A stretch of 64,000 nt of DNA from Fomes fomentarius (GCA_022606135.1 JABYQN010000004.1:744001-808000); one strand, 5' to 3'. Numbered from the stretch's first letter, positions 1 through 11,917 are shown. The notes: a model not told the origin generated them from the sequence alone. Program-made: numbers and translations.

Positions 1-170
1 CTGACTGGCCGACGGAGCTGCGGACCAGCCTCACGCATATAGGTTGACTCGCGAAAGTCGATGTCGACATCAGTGATCTGGTGACCCTTCAGAAGGACAA
101 GGATGCTCTGAGCAGCATGGTGGGCAGAAGTTGGGAAGGTAGTGTCAGGGGAGACACCAGTCCATGTCGA
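1..170 (-). CDS. Unknown Agaricomycete protein, internal fragment cut by left edge
   Basis: An open minus-strand reading runs off the left edge. It reads WTGVSPDTTFPTSAHH, then AAQSILVLLKGHQITDVDID and FRESTYMREAGPQL. The pattern 'small-residue block, L.LLK, H.I.D...FRES' resembles a hypothetical protein family that I recall as common in mushroom genomes; I know no function for it. The frame differs from the longest ORF over the same bases (89-370), which ends in a stop. The upstream exon boundary and the start, somewhere in 170-400, were not resolved. The reading rests on protein-like composition only. Confidence 0.4.
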
Positions 171-585
171 GCAACGTGGATGGTAGCTTCAGTCCAGGGG
201 GTTGGACGAAGAGACTGCACGAAGGTCAGGATGTTGGCAGTGACTGGAAGAAGACGAGCACGGGCATAGCGCCCAAGAGTTGTCTCTGACCTCAATCTCC
301 GACCCCGCTTGGCCTCCAACTGGAGTCCCTCTTTGGCCGCCTCTTCCCAACTGCACTCACTCACTGGCACATCAAGAGCAGGAGTATGGATGCCGGGTGT
401 TAAGGGCTGTGGATGTATTGTTGGAAGAAGGGAGGGGAGGGTGTATCTCCAGGTGTGATCTTCCGCGTGCTGTGCTGGACGCCCTGTGTCAATCCATTAT
501 TTAGGCCTCACCTGCGCCATGCACGGCTCAAGTCTCCTTTTCCCATCCTCTTTGACCTCATTTCTCCAACACAAAACCAGCGCAC
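171..585. other. Intergenic / unresolved 5' exons of the left-edge gene
   Basis: This interval should hold the 5' exons of the minus-strand gene at the left edge and the promoter of the plus-strand gene starting at 586. I see no convincing splice chain in it. Confidence 0.4.
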
Positions 586-1960
586 ATGGCATACCAAGGA
601 CAACCTGACGTCGTCTCGGGAGAGCAATACCGTTATGCCCTGGCTAACTTTGTACGTCGTAATGTGGTACTACTTGGTCGAATGCTTCTGCTCAACCGCC
701 GTGTCAACAGCGTATCGCGCACGAGAAAGTCGAGGAACAGCGTGGTCAGCTACAGGAGCAGGAGAAGCAGGTCGCTGCGCTAAGAGCGCGTATCGCGTTG
801 CTCGAGGGCTCCAGCCATACCAGCCATCTCGGAGTGAGCAAGCTCGGAGGGAACTCCATCGACGACTTCTCCATCAAGGTGCGTGCCTAGTCTCCTCCAT
901 CCATAGTTCCAAATTTTCAACGACGCGCATTGCATGCACAGAATGCTGCCTCTGGTCTCGAAAGACAGATCAATCGCTGGGCTGCGGATGTTACTCGTAC
1001 GCAGCCAGCTCCCTTGAACGCCATCCGCCAAGCAGCAGTCGAAGATGTCTTCCCCGATGACCCGGCAGAGCTTGGTCCCATGCCAAACGCGTCAGGCATG
1101 CAAATACAGAGTCTCCTCCGCCACGCAGTCTCGATGACCATCTCCGAGGGCATCATTAACTGTCTCATCGTCACCGACTCTCCCGAAGCGAACATCCAAC
1201 TCACGCGGATACACGAACACATCTTCGCGCGTACGTACGACAATCCTGCATGCAGCACAATCCCTCTGCCCTTGTTGTGATGTGATGCGCGGAAACAGAG
1301 CTGACGGGTCATGCAGGAGATCCAACAGTCGCGGCCGTATGGCGGCGCCAGACATTCTCTGCAGCAGTCGAGACCTGCTCCCCCGACATGTCCCGCTTCT
1401 TCCTCTCCGAGCACATGGCGAACCTCACCCACGTCCTCTCGCTCGAGAGCGCCGACGGAGACAAGGCGACCCTGGGCGGGGCCATCTTCTCTGTTCTCGA
1501 AGCTGCATACGAGTTCTCGCGCATGCTCCACGGCGCGCCATCCAGCACCGGCGGCTCCGTCGACGCGTTCTACCGCGCGTTCGTGCCCGACGTCGCGAGC
1601 ACTATGAACCCCCGCCAGATCGAGCTCGTCAAGCGGTGTCACAAAACGGAGAGAGGGGAGCCCGACCGCGTTGGTGCGACAGTATTCCCGGGGTTGGTCA
1701 AGGTCTCGCGCGGTCCCCCGGGCCCGAATGGACTCTCGACGGAGAACATTCAGACGGTTGTGCGGAGAGCACAGGTGATTTGCGAGTGTGCGCTGTTGGG
1801 CAGTACAGGGACTGCCCCGACCCTCGCTCCAGGTGTTGGCGTGAGCCCGCCTCCATCAGTATCGCCGCCCGCAGGGGGTATCCGATGCAATACCCCAATG
1901 GTAGATACCCTCAGTAGGTCCGTGAATCTAGATATCGTATGCCATTCTTGCATGGGATAG
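586..1960 (+). CDS. Unknown protein with N-terminal coiled coil
   Basis: Start ATG at 586 (MAYQGQPDVVSGEQYRYAL). Exon 1 is 586-651, intron 652-710 with GTACGT and ACAG ends, then an exon reading RIAHEKVEEQRGQLQEQEKQ, a short coiled coil. A second intron follows FSIK, a third follows EHIFA, and the last exon runs GDPTVAAVWRRQTFSAAVE to the stop at 1960. The product is about 330 residues. The central part (SLLRHAVSMTISEGIINCLI) is helical and the C-terminus is Pro/Gly rich. No signal peptide or membrane segment is visible. I do not recognise the family. The chain of four exons with good splice signals and the heptad pattern make it a real gene, but its role is unknown. Confidence 0.6.
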
Positions 1961-2045
1961 CAAAAGTTGGATAGGCATAGGCAAAGATGCTTGTACGCTG
2001 TCCAGTGTTGTAATCTAGTGATCTATTGATATTACTACGTAGTAT

Positions 2046-4227
2046 CTAGTCCTGTACCACCAACAGCGATGCAAGCGTGGCCTCTGCCTCAACCACCTGG
2101 ATGATAGCGTGAGCAAGACGTAGACAATGTCATCATAAGCTTCAAACACATACCTGCAATGCCTGGAGCACCTCCAGTCGCTTCCGAGCAGCGTCGAGCC
2201 AATCAGTAAGAAGTACCTTCGCAGGGCCCTTGAGCTGGTTGAGCTCTCGTGCCGCGCTATCCAGGTCCTTCTCGTTGAGGTGATATTCGGCTCTCGCCAG
2301 CACGCTCAGAACGTCTGAGCCCTCGACGAAGCCGTGCCTTTGGAAACGAAATGAGGAGAACAAGTTGGAAGCCAGATACGACAGAACGCCAGCATTCTGG
2401 TCGGGGACCAGCGCAACGCTCGACACTCGAGGAGCAACAGAAGACGTGAACCACGTCGTCAGGTCAGCAAGGGGCTCGACACCGACGTCGGGGACGTCCG
2501 AAGTCTCCAGGGTGTCAAGTGCGGCGGCGACGATGGGGTCTTCGCGTGCAGCGGCGACGTGACGGAGCACGCGAAGCTCCTCACGGAAGGGTCTGCGCTC
2601 AGGGAACTCGACAGCGTGGTGCAAAGCGCGAAGAGCGGACCATAACGCGTGCACGCGGATGTTCTCATCGAGATATGCGGAGTTGTCCAGGGCGACACGC
2701 TCGAGACGCTTGAGGTTCGTCGCAATCTCGTCGAGCTTGGCCAGACGACCGCCGCGCTCCTGCTCAACACGGACTTTGATTTCGCGGATCCAACGACGCT
2801 GGAGCTCAATGCCCTGGGCGATGACTTCCGCCTTCAGACTAAGAGATCGGAGAGTTTGAGATACTGGTACAAATGACGCATGTAGATAGGTACGCACCGC
2901 TCGTTGATAATCTCGCTCTGAGTCTGCAGCTCATGTTCCAGCTTCTGGCGGTACTCATGGATCAAGCTCGCGCGCTCCTGCTCGAAGAACTTGCGGAAGC
3001 TCTCCTCCTGGCTGTCAAGCTTGTCTTGCGCCTGCATCTCGAGCTCCAAAAGCGACTGCATACACTCGCGAGCCTGCTCATCAAGCGACGCCTCAAGCTT
3101 CTTGGCCTCGGCCACCTTGATGTCGTCGATGCGGCCCGCGAGCTGTGTCAGGTCAATCTTCGCGGTGTCGAGAATGTCGCGTGCCTTCTCAGCTGCCGTC
3201 GGGTTGGTGTTCAGGTAGGACGCGAGGTCGTCGATGACCGTGGCAAGTTGGGCGATGATGGGCTCGGATGCACTAAATTCAGAGACAGCGGGTGCAACGA
3301 GCGGGAGCGGTTCTGGCGGTGGTGTCGGTGGGGGCGCAGGCTCAGCCTTGACGGGCTCCGACTTGGGTTCGGGCTTCTTTGGGGGTTTCGGCCGAGAGTA
3401 GCCGGGAGGAGGCTCGAAGCCCACTGGAAGAGGCGCGTCATAAACGTTTGACGGGCGGGTAGACGATTCCTCGTCATTGTGCCGTGGTGGAACAGCGTCG
3501 GGCGGGGCGACGGCAGGTTGCGCCGGGGTCGTGGTAGCTTCTGGCAGGGAGTCGATGGGCTTACCAGCCAACGCTGCCTCGGCCTTGCGCACAAGCTCCT
3601 CCACGCCGTCAGAGAATTGAACGGACTGGTGCTTCGCGATGGCGGCAGCCTTCGCACCTTTGTCGTAGACCTTGGACTCGCTCCGTTCCACCGAGGTCCT
3701 GATGCTCTGCGTCGCAGACTTGACTCTGTCCTTCCCCTGCTCGATCGCGTGTGCCGCCCGCTCCTTTGTCTTCTCGTAGGTCTCCTTAGCGCTATCCTTG
3801 TCGAACAGACCCAACAAACTGTCGAAAAGTTCCTTCGAGAGCACGACGACGTTCTTCCCAGACTCAACGACATCGTTCACGGTAACGTTGTCCCATTCAT
3901 GGTCTTCTGCATATTGGAGGAAAGACGCGCCGAGAGGGACCTGCTCGACGAAGAACTCGCGGTACTGGGGGACCTGAAAGGAGACGAACGCGCTTCCGAC
4001 GTAGAACGTCGTGACACCCGCGGTGGTATAGAGCACCAACCTCCGTCCGAGGTTTGTCTTTTTCTTGGGCGGTGCGGGGGCCGGCTCCGTCGCAAACCGC
4101 TGGGCTCTGCTGTCAGACGTAGCATACACGAGAGCGGAAGGTGCGTACTCACGCGACGGACGACCCGAACCGCAGCCCTGCCCGAAGGTGCGCCTACAGC
4201 CCTCGAGACAGGAAGAGCACGCAACAT
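2046..4227 (-). CDS. MIC60: MICOS complex subunit Mic60 (mitofilin)
   Basis: Mic60 is the inner-membrane scaffold that holds mitochondrial crista junctions together. The ATG at 4227 opens an Arg/Ala/Val-rich presequence (MLRALPVSRAVGAPSGRAAV). Intron 4100-4152 is followed by RFATEPAPAP and one transmembrane helix (LYTTAGVTTFYVGSAFV). Then come a Pro/Glu/Lys-rich linker, a long coiled coil (ARDILDTAKI through YRQKLEHELQTQSEIINER), an intron, and the mitofilin signature domain (HALWSALRALHHAVEFPERR; YHLNEKDLDSAARELNQLKG; ARKRLEVLQALQ). A last small exon gives VVEAEATLASLLVVQD and the TAG at 2046. The length of about 670 residues fits the family. It lies in tandem behind ATG15 on the same strand. 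Confidence 0.93.
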
Positions 4228-4548
4228 GCGCGAGAGTAGTGTAATGACGGCCGACTGACGGTCGGGGATGTGTGAAACAGCGTGCAGACGCGGATGCACG
4301 TCGACCCCATTCCGACCCGGAGGAAATCGGCGTTTGTATATCTAACTTCTCTTACATTACACGGTAACCCCCTTATCGTGAACACGATGCAGGGTGTTCG
4401 TTCATTTTGGGCGCGCTCCCGACAAGATGGACTTTCGACCTCCGTCACTCGTAGAATCGGATGTATAAGTCGTTAGACATTAAGTATAGATACTACATGC
4501 GCCCTGATAATCGTAAGGAGCCGGAGCTCGAAGAGGTTATTTCGAGGG
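4228..4548. other. Intergenic, MIC60 promoter
   Basis: 321 bp between the end of ATG15 and the start of MIC60, both on the minus strand. It should hold the ATG15 3' end and MIC60 promoter; no further gene is visible. Confidence 0.5.
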
Positions 4549-6092
4549 TTAGTCTCCGAAGTCCCAGCTGAAGCATTCCTGCGGCGAGGTCAGTTCATGC
4601 ATGCAGCGCAAGGTGGGACAAAGGTATTCACCACACAGTCCTCCTCCGCTACGGCTTCAGGAACTTCGCGACCGCCCTCCATCGAGGGCGGCCACGGTTT
4701 CGCGAGCAGCCTCTCGATGACATTTACGATCGTGTGCGTCCGGATGTCGACTGACCAAGAGTATTCAGAGACCGTGTCATATACGATTGAGCGACCGAGG
4801 TGGCACTTGCTCTCCATTGCGTATCCGCCAAGAGCGCAAGAGGAGAGAACCCCGTTACACGTGCCCATTGCAATGGGGTCTGCGGTGTGATAAAGATGTG
4901 TAACAGGTTGGACTTCGGGCTACATAAGAGCATAAGTTAGAGGGTTCGTTCCAAGCAAGCGTGTTTGTACGTACAGGTGTTGGCAGATGTAACCGTCCTG
5001 CGGCCATCTTCTCTCCTGGGGACTCTATGGAAAGGGTGGGAGCACCGAAGGTAACTCCGAGTAAAGAGGCAAGTGCGCCACCAAGCGAATGGCCGGTCAT
5101 CCAAATGTTGGCCTCAGGGTATAGGTATGTGAGGTTGTTGTACAAATTCTTCGAGCCCGGTCAGCGTCCTCTCCATACTTTCCCCAAGATCCACTTACAG
5201 TTCCTATCGGGTAGAAAAGGCTATCCTCCACTAACGCTTCTTCTAAGCAATTCTGGTCGCACTTCCATCCACCGCGATAGCAACCACAGACAGTGGTCCA
5301 CGTCCAGTCGACCCGGGCACAGCAACAACTGAATAATAGGTTGTCGTTAAACTTGTCTTTCTTCGCTGTCGGACCGCCCCCACCAATAAATGCAGCGGAG
5401 GTTCCCTTGATGGAGAGCACAATGGTGGAGTTGTCAGGAGTGGCAAAGACATGTCCGCGGAACCCGTTATCGTCGGCCTCCCAACCGAACGGATAGCTCT
5501 GGAGCAGATTGTTAGCATTCATATGGTACGAATCAATGCACATGTGTATACGCTAGAAGGAACCTATGGTATAGAACAGATAGGATCGCGATTCCAGGAG
5601 TGGGAGGGTGGCAAATATGGGAGAAAGACTACTCACCACGTTCCAATGGTCGCCCAACTCGTACCAACCCTCCTCCCCAGGCGAAAGATATGCATTGTTG
5701 GTCATCTTCGCCAGAAGCAACAACGTCTCTCTATCCTCAACATCCGGCGCATCAATCTCTATCTCGTCCCAGTCTATCGCCTCCGTCTCCTGGAACCGCA
5801 TGGAGCGCACCCGCGCTCTATGAAACGCATCAATGGAATGCGGTCTGTGCGCCCTGACACGTTGCGGACGTAGTGAGTAGCTTGAGGGCTCGCCTGACTG
5901 AGCAAGCAGCTCGATGTCGGACTTGCGCACATCGTGGAAGACAACCCGAGCATCGGGGGAGACGGCATGCAGATGGCGTAGCTCAAACCGCAAAGGTGTT
6001 GGTCGAGTTTGGAGCTCAGATGCGCGTTCGTGATCGCTGAGGGAGGCGACGAGGAAGGATGCAAGCCAACTCGTGACAGTCGAGAACAGCAT
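4549..6092 (-). CDS. ATG15: Autophagy-related lipase Atg15 (class 3 lipase)
   Basis: Atg15 is the phospholipase that breaks down autophagic bodies and multivesicular-body vesicles in the vacuole. The ATG at 6092 starts a hydrophobic signal-anchor (MLFSTVTSWLASFLVASL), as in the family. Next come a lumenal stretch (FELRHLHAVSPDARVVFHDV; MTNNAYLSPGEEGWYELGDHW) and the block GWEADDNGFRGHVFATPDN. The lipase nucleophile elbow is GHSLGG in NIWMTGHSLGGALASLLG, followed by VTFGAPTL and HTADPIAMGTCNG. The C-terminus is the diagnostic Cys-rich tail: after EAVAEEDCV an intron with a GTGAAT donor leads to ECFSWDFGD and the stop at 4549. Several short introns interrupt it (for example near 5560, 5200 and 4920). 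The family call is secure; internal exon ends are by eye. Confidence 0.92.
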
Positions 6093-6623
6093 GGGACAAG
6101 ATGGGCATGGTACGAAATGAAGGTGAGCGAGCCGCTCGCCGCGGACTGTGGCTGAAACTTAAAGGCAAATCGCTGTCGTCACTTCCACCACTAAATATGA
6201 TCTACATATCAGTCCTGCCACGTCAACTACCTGCTATATAAGCACGTGTGGCTATTCCTTTGGTGCTCGTAGAACATGCTGAAGGTCATACGAGTACACA
6301 AGAGTTGAAAGGCTAATGATGTCCATAGCATCACCTCAAATTGCATCCCTCGTGCCCAAGCCCTTGTCCGGACCGTTGTCCAAGTCCGATAAGTACACCG
6401 TCTCGTTTTTTCTTTATCAAATGCTCCTCAAAAACGACACGAAGTGTTGTACGTCTCGGTCTCTGAGTGCCTCGGAATGTACGCACATCATACGCGTCGC
6501 ATGGAAGGCCGTGGATCACGGGCTGGTCGATATTGCTGGTTGATCGTATATAGAATGTAGCATATATGGCATCGTATGCATTCTGATTGTAGCGAGACCA
6601 GGGTTGTCGAAAAGTACCAAAAC
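6093..6623. other. Intergenic, ATG15 promoter; possible small ORF
   Basis: 531 bp without a firm gene. On the plus strand a TATATAAG at about 6234 lies roughly 80 bp before an ATG at 6316, whose first residues (SLVPKPLSGPLSKSDKYTVS) look protein-like. The ORF is only 75 codons and no following exon could be joined, so it is not called as a gene. Confidence 0.35.
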
Positions 6624-7815
6624 TCAGCTCGGACTCTCTTCAGTCACGTCTCCCGTACGTGCTTTACGAACCTCCCCCGCGACAAAACCAACAGGCCATC
6701 CTTCTAGTTCCGGCCCTAGTTTCACTATCGCACCCATCCCGCTAATCGATAGGACTGCGCGTTCACGAATTTGCAAGACTGAGGAGCCTGACGATTCAGA
6801 GGCAGCGGCCTCCCGTCCATGGTGGCGGTCGCTGGTTCCCACAGACTTGGATGTATTCGGGTCTTCCGATGTCGAGCTATCATCCGAGAGCTCTTGCTCC
6901 GCCGGGCGATGAGCGTACTCCAGAGGTGTGAGGATCTTCATGCAGCGAATGGAGACGCCGGGGAGGTAACCCTCTACCCCACCGACACGAGGGCGCGGCT
7001 CCAAGCATAGTACCACGCTCCCTGTAGGGCGAGTAATCAGCCACGGTCTAAATCAGAAAGATTGGCGTAATCGACATACCAGCGATGGGCAGCTCTACGT
7101 CGCGGTTCCGGTGCCTGGCAAACCAGTTCCGGATTATGGTCCATCTGAGGCTATGCTTTGTGAGCAGCCAGAAGATCTTCGGAGTGTTGGTCCCGAAATC
7201 GTACACGAACGGCTGGAAGTGGGAGTGCAAGAGCGGGTGGGCAACACGTATGGCCATGTTGTTCTGCAGTAGCTCCTCGCACGTAGCTTTCGTGGACGAC
7301 GATATCAAACGATCTTCTGCGGCCGTATGGAGGAGCTGCGCGAAGTTGGAGGGAGATTTCACCATCATCAGCAGCGGAATGTGCCAGACAAGGCCGGCGT
7401 GCGTAAGAAGATCCCGGCCGTATGGGAAGAGCTCAGGCGAAGGACCGGTGATGCGGAACCTGAGCTCAGAGGCCTCGGGGAATGCGTGGCTCGTTGCAAG
7501 GTAGAAGAAACCACATGTCCCGGGAGGGAAAGGGGTGGGTGGATAGTTGGTGTATGAGATATAGGTGCGGGGAGGTAGCCCAGCTCCATTCAGTGCGCGC
7601 AGCGAGCAAATCTTGCCAGAGACGTCAATGTGATTGATGGCATGAAGAGACTCTGGGTTCAAAGAGCGTAGAATATGCCTGAAGGTTGGGAGCCGTGAAT
7701 TGGTTGCTGCCTCCTTCGTCTCTGGAGCGGCCGTGGGGCTGTCTAGGAAGGACTCGGTTTGGTCGGGTGAGCCAGAAGTCGTGCCATTCTCCAACGAGAC
7801 GACTTGAAAGGGCAA
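6624..7815 (-). CDS. Tandem unknown family, member 1
   Basis: Member of a four-gene local family (the others are at 8216, 10325 and 14273). The main exon has the shared order: (D)VSGKICSL, FPPGTCGFFYLATSHAFPEA then SELRFRITG, YGRDLLTHAGLVWHIPLLMM, QPFVYDF and KIFWLL. After an intron (about 7018-7079, GTATGT to TACAG) the second exon reads CLEPRPRVGGVEGYLPGVSI then RCMKILTPLEYAHRP and a Ser/Asp-rich tail ending at 6624. The frame is open to 7815 but begins with TTG, so a 5' exon lies in about 7816-8035 and was not resolved. There is no signal peptide, membrane helix or known catalytic motif. Function is unknown. Confidence 0.7.
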
Positions 7816-8215
7816 GGTCAGTTGACCACGTGGACCTCTAGCACCTTCATCTCGTCGGAGAGAACAGTGCTATATAATCGCGACCGCGGCCTCAGAATAT
7901 GGTCCAGCAAACGGATGTCGTCACTCACAAAGGACCTCCTCGGAACAGAAGCGATAGGTGAGGCAGAACAGAACTTGGTACGAACTATACCCTGCTTGTA
8001 GACGTTATGGAGATTGGCTCGTATGGGAAACATACACCTCGTTTGGCTGTTGGTGGTTCAAACTACTTACGAGTTATGACTTATGACAGCGTGGAACGCT
8101 CAGCGCTCATAGCGCTCATGGTGATCCGGCTCAGAAAGGAAGTTGCGGCATTCGGCCGAGTATGCAAATCTCGCACCTCGCAGACACTCATATGCAATGA
8201 TCAGCTAATTGGACG
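7816..8215. other. Spacer between family members 1 and 2
   Basis: About 400 bp that must contain the first exon of member 1 and the 3' end of member 2. An ATG-led ORF on the minus strand (8033 to 7818) may supply that exon, but no in-phase join was found. Confidence 0.3.
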
Positions 8216-9319
8216 TCATGTCGGCATACGGTAATTAGAGTACAACATATTGACAGCCTCAGCCATCGGATGCCAGCCCAGTGCCCCAAATGAGAATGGC
8301 GCTCCACTGGGACCTCCCAACAGTTGTCCTTCTCGGACAGACATGATCTTCGTTTTTAGCTCCCCTTGGGCCACCGAGTCCTCCATGGTGAGCTGTGGGG
8401 CATTGCTACCAGGAATCAGCTTCAAGCAGCGCACAGCAATGCCATCGTCGTATATGGAAGGCTCGAGAGAAAACCATCCCCAGCCTGTAGATAGGAAAAT
8501 AGTAAGAATGGCATCCGCATGTCGCAAAACCGATCACGATGACTTACCATCTGTAGGTTCAACAAGGCTCTCCATGTCCTGTCTTTTCTTCCCCTGAGAC
8601 ATTCGGCTCATGTGCTTGATCGTGAAGAGATGGTACGTGTGCAAGGGCCTGATGAGACCCGGACCGACTATCCACAGGAGTGCAGGGCGTCTTCTGAGGA
8701 AACTGTAATAGAATGGCTTTCCGAACGAGTGAACGACCGAGGATACAACCTCCTTGGAGCCAATCAGGCGACCGTAACTTGATCCGTGCAGTATCAACGA
8801 CTGTGGTATGATTTTGTCCGACTTCATGAGTTCGATGAGTGGCGAGAATGCGTGATTATCTTTGAGCATAGCCAGCAGAGGAATGTTCCACGGAAGGCCC
8901 TTCGCTTTAAGCAGGTCGTAGCCGCTCCCAAACGTGCCGCCCCGATTGGGAACGATCCTAAAACGGAGCTCTGTGGCGAGGGGGATATTGGGGTATGTAA
9001 CACAGTAGAAGAACCCTGTGGTGCCTTTGGGGAAAGGTTGCGGGGGGATGGGGCCAGATCCAAAGGTATTGAATCCGACCTTGATCGGAGAGTCGGACGA
9101 GAGGGGAACCAGATGGCAGAAGGAGTCTGAAAGATCCACGTAGTCGGAGGCAGATTCGCCTCGAGATAAGTGATTGATCCTGTGTACGACAACGGGGACC
9201 CGGGTAACGGCCTTCCGAGATGCAGGGGAAACCTGAGGCCAATCTGTATATTCATCGTCATCGTAGTCGTCCTCGGTGACCAGCTCTTCGCCGTCTAAGT
9301 TATCAACTGATGTCTTCAA
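8216..9319 (-). CDS. Tandem unknown family, member 2
   Basis: Second paralogue. The first exon seen has an acidic stretch (TEDDYDDDEYTDWP), then SASDYVDLSDSFCHLVPL, FPKGTTGFFYCVTYPNIPLA and TELRFRIVP, GSGYDLLKAKGLPWNIPLLA, KPFYYSFLRRRPALLWIVG. An intron (GTAAGT after EPTD; CTACAG) joins it to GWGWFSLEPSIYDDGIAVRC then LKLIPGSNAP and the stop at 8216. The frame is open to 9319 but starts with TTG, so an upstream exon in about 9320-9500 is expected; an ATG with a GTAAGT donor lies there but is out of phase. The second exon keeps the 'RC(L/M)(K/R)' core of its paralogues. Function unknown. Confidence 0.7.
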
Positions 9320-9773
9320 ACAGTCTTCAGAATTGGGATCCGGTGGCCGTATGATTTGCCTTGCATGAGGTGTTCAGAATCGTGCCATAGACAACACCAA
9401 GTGTCCTCACTTACCACTGTCCGTGCAGGAAGTGCCTGTGCCATGTGGCTGGCGAAGAGCGCCCAGAAGGAGGCCGTGTCGACAGTACTCTTACTACACG
9501 CGAAGCCCTATCAGAAGCCTTGAGCTGGTTGCGTAGTAAGACTATCCCAAGTACTGCCTAGCTCACCTCATCGGTATTGCGTTGAGAATTATTGACCCCA
9601 CAACCGTGACGCCCGAAAGACCTGAGCCGTGGAGTGCAGACGTATGTTCCCACGGTCAGTAAGACTTAACATGCTCAACAATTCAGCGGCATGGATTTCC
9701 TTCGCATAAAAGACCCAGTCTCATAAGAGACCCAATCTCATACCAAGACGTCAGGAGGGTTTGTGTAGAACCT
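9320..9773. other. Upstream region of family member 2
   Basis: 454 bp before the foldback element. It probably holds the missing first exon and promoter of member 2; nothing else is recognisable. Confidence 0.3.
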
Positions 9774-10239
9774 CACGACGTGCAACCCCTGATTCCCAGG
9801 CCTGGGAAATGCATGGGATATTGGCTAGTGGCTCCACAATTCCAGTGCAATTCCCAGGAGTGCCCGGCCGGCAGATATGTTTCGTTTCCCACACATTCCC
9901 CGGCATGTGGCACATAACCGGGGAATGTAGCCAAGCCCCTTTGCAGGGCACTCCATGCATATCTTTTGTATTTCCCTAGATATCTTTCGTATTTCTCCGA
10001 ATATGATTCATTTCTCAACCCATGACAAGGATATCATATGGAAATGAATCATATCCATGGAATGCCCTGCAAAGGGGCTTGGTTACATCCCCCGGTTATG
10101 TGCCACATGCCGGGGAATGTGTGGGAAACGAAACATATCTGCCGGCCGGGCACTCCTGGGAATTGCACTGGAATTGTGGAGCCACTAGCCAATATCCCAT
10201 GCATTTCCCAGGCCTGGGAATTAGGGGTTGCACGTCGTG
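9774..10239. mobile_element. 466 bp foldback/MITE with 189 bp near-identical arms
   Basis: The arms 9774-9962 and 10051-10239 are reverse complements with only about five differences. The ends are CACGACGTGCAACCCC and its complement. Three bases, CCT, flank both sides (9771-9773 and 10240-10242), as a target-site duplication would. The left half carries an extra 38 bp (9963-10000) made of a near-duplicated TATCTTT.GTATTTC unit; beyond it the inner arms 10001-10013 and 10042-10054 pair again. There is no transposase, so it must be mobilised in trans. Termini CAC...GTG with a 3 bp duplication would fit a CACTA-like or Harbinger-like source; which one is not decidable here. Confidence 0.85.
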
Positions 10240-10324
10240 CCTGATACCTATCACAGATGTACCATTGCCAAACCGGGAAGGAGTTACAAGAGTAGCAACA
10301 GACTAATAAATGGGCATCCTGGCG

Positions 10325-11505
10325 TTACTCCTGTTCCTGGTCCTCCTCTGTGTTCTCCTGAACATCTGGACTGAGAAGCTCTTCCGGATCTTCGTTGGGC
10401 GCAGCGCATTCCAACAAAGCCGTGCGCTTCAGTGGGATAGTAAGGCGAGGACGGCTTCCAATCCTCAGTAGCTGGCCCGGAATCATACGGAGCTGCGGGC
10501 GTTTGATATCCGCCAGTGTGGGATATGTCAAAGGCCGGAGTATACGCATGCAGCGCATCGTCGCGAGCTCTTCAGAGACACTCTCGAAGCGGAAGAGCGC
10601 ACACCCTGCACGACAAGGCCACCGGCGTTATGCACGTCCCTCCGCATAGACAATACAGGCAGTGACTCACCAACCACTGGCAGCACTATATCCAGCAGGT
10701 TGCCATTCGTGCGCCTCCACTCGTTGTGTGTGGCGAGCTGTTCCCCATTGAAGATCTGATCCATCTGCAGCCTCGACGGGCCGTCCTTCCCAAGGAGCCA
10801 CAGCGAATCCGGGACACGTTTCTCGAAGTGGAACACAAACGGCTGCTTCCACGAATGCACTACCCGCGAGATTAGATCCCGGCGGCTAGCTTGGTCGGCG
10901 AACAATCCATTGTACCCGTGTACGAGTTGTGGGATGGTGGCCTTGTCGTGGCACAGCGTATTGAGCAGTGGCCGCCACGCCTTCCGGCGCAACAAGCTCA
11001 GGAACGACATCGACCATGGCAGGCCGTACGAGAGCGTGAGGTCGTGCCCGAGCTCGAAGGACGCGGGGGAGGACGAGTACGTGACCCTGAAGCGCAGCTC
11101 GGACGCGAGTAGGGGGAGACCGGGCGCACGCGCGAGGTAGAAGAAGCCGTGCGTCCCGTACGGGAAGACCGTGTGCTCCAGACGCGACCCCATGTATGAG
11201 ATAGTGAGTAGTTTTGCGCCGAGCGCGAGCTCGCACGAGCGGTTGGAGAGGTCGACGTAGTCAGTCTCGCTCAGCTGTGCGGGGTTGAGCGTACTGATCG
11301 TGTGCGGGGGTGGACGTGTACGGTCGGGCTTGGGAGGGTTCGCGGGAGCCGTTTCAGGATGGGATTCAACGTCGGTTCGTTGTACTGCTGGTTCTAAGAA
11401 GTGGGGGTAGGGTACTTGTGCAGGCGTGTCATGAGGTACTGCTCCAACTGCCTCTTCAGTAGGATTCTGTGGTGTTGGGACCTCTTGTCTGGTGACTGCA
11501 AACAC
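10325..11505 (-). CDS. Tandem unknown family, member 3
   Basis: Third paralogue. A Pro/Glu-rich N-terminal part precedes ETDYVDLSNRSCELALGAK, FPYGTHGFFYLARAPGLPLL then ASELRFRVTYSS, ELGHDLTLSYGLPWSMSFLS, KQPFVFHFEKRVPDSLWLLG. An intron (about 10609-10675, GTGAGT to TGCAG) leads to GCALFRFESVSEELATMRCM then RILRPLTYPTLADIKRPQLR and a Glu/Asp-rich tail ending at 10325. The open frame to 11505 begins with GTG, not ATG. A TTTGCAG acceptor just inside it suggests the true 5' exon is in about 11540-11640, not joined in phase. Function unknown. Confidence 0.7.
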
Positions 11506-11917
11506 ATGCTGATGACTGGAGGATATGAATATATTTCAATGACAGGGAGCACGAACGCACGTATGTTTTGTTCGAGGCAACCCTCGCTCGAAGACACCTG
11601 GCCTGGCGGATGACGTTCCGCGTTACCCACGTCGTCATAGTAAGTCCTGTCCTACCTCCTGTAGAGATATGCGCGCGACTAGTGATGACAAGAGCGTAGC
11701 TTTCAGGTTGAGGTAACACGAGAATGCTTAAGGAAGCGTGCGAGCCCGGTGCGAGCGTGAGATATACCACATCTCCAGATTTGGACACGCCGACGTTTTC
11801 GGAATTGCAACTGGTTCGTCTCGGTACGAGTACAATCGTTGTACTCTACTGAAGTACACTGAAACGTTTCAAGCTTGTCATGTAAGATAGCATCTAGATA
11901 TAATTTCATCCGCCGTC
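11506..11917. other. Spacer between family member 3 and the carrier gene
   Basis: 412 bp. It contains the unresolved 5' exon and promoter of member 3 and the 3' untranslated part of the carrier gene. No other gene is seen. Confidence 0.3.

Noticed and set aside
6316..6543. Possible small plus-strand gene upstream of ATG15
   Set aside because: A TATA-like site and a protein-like start exist, but the ORF is short, ends in low-quality sequence and no second exon could be joined.
9751..10306. Mirror ORFs in both arms of the foldback element
   Set aside because: They are the same sequence read from opposite arms and have no protein-like content; they follow from the inverted repeat.
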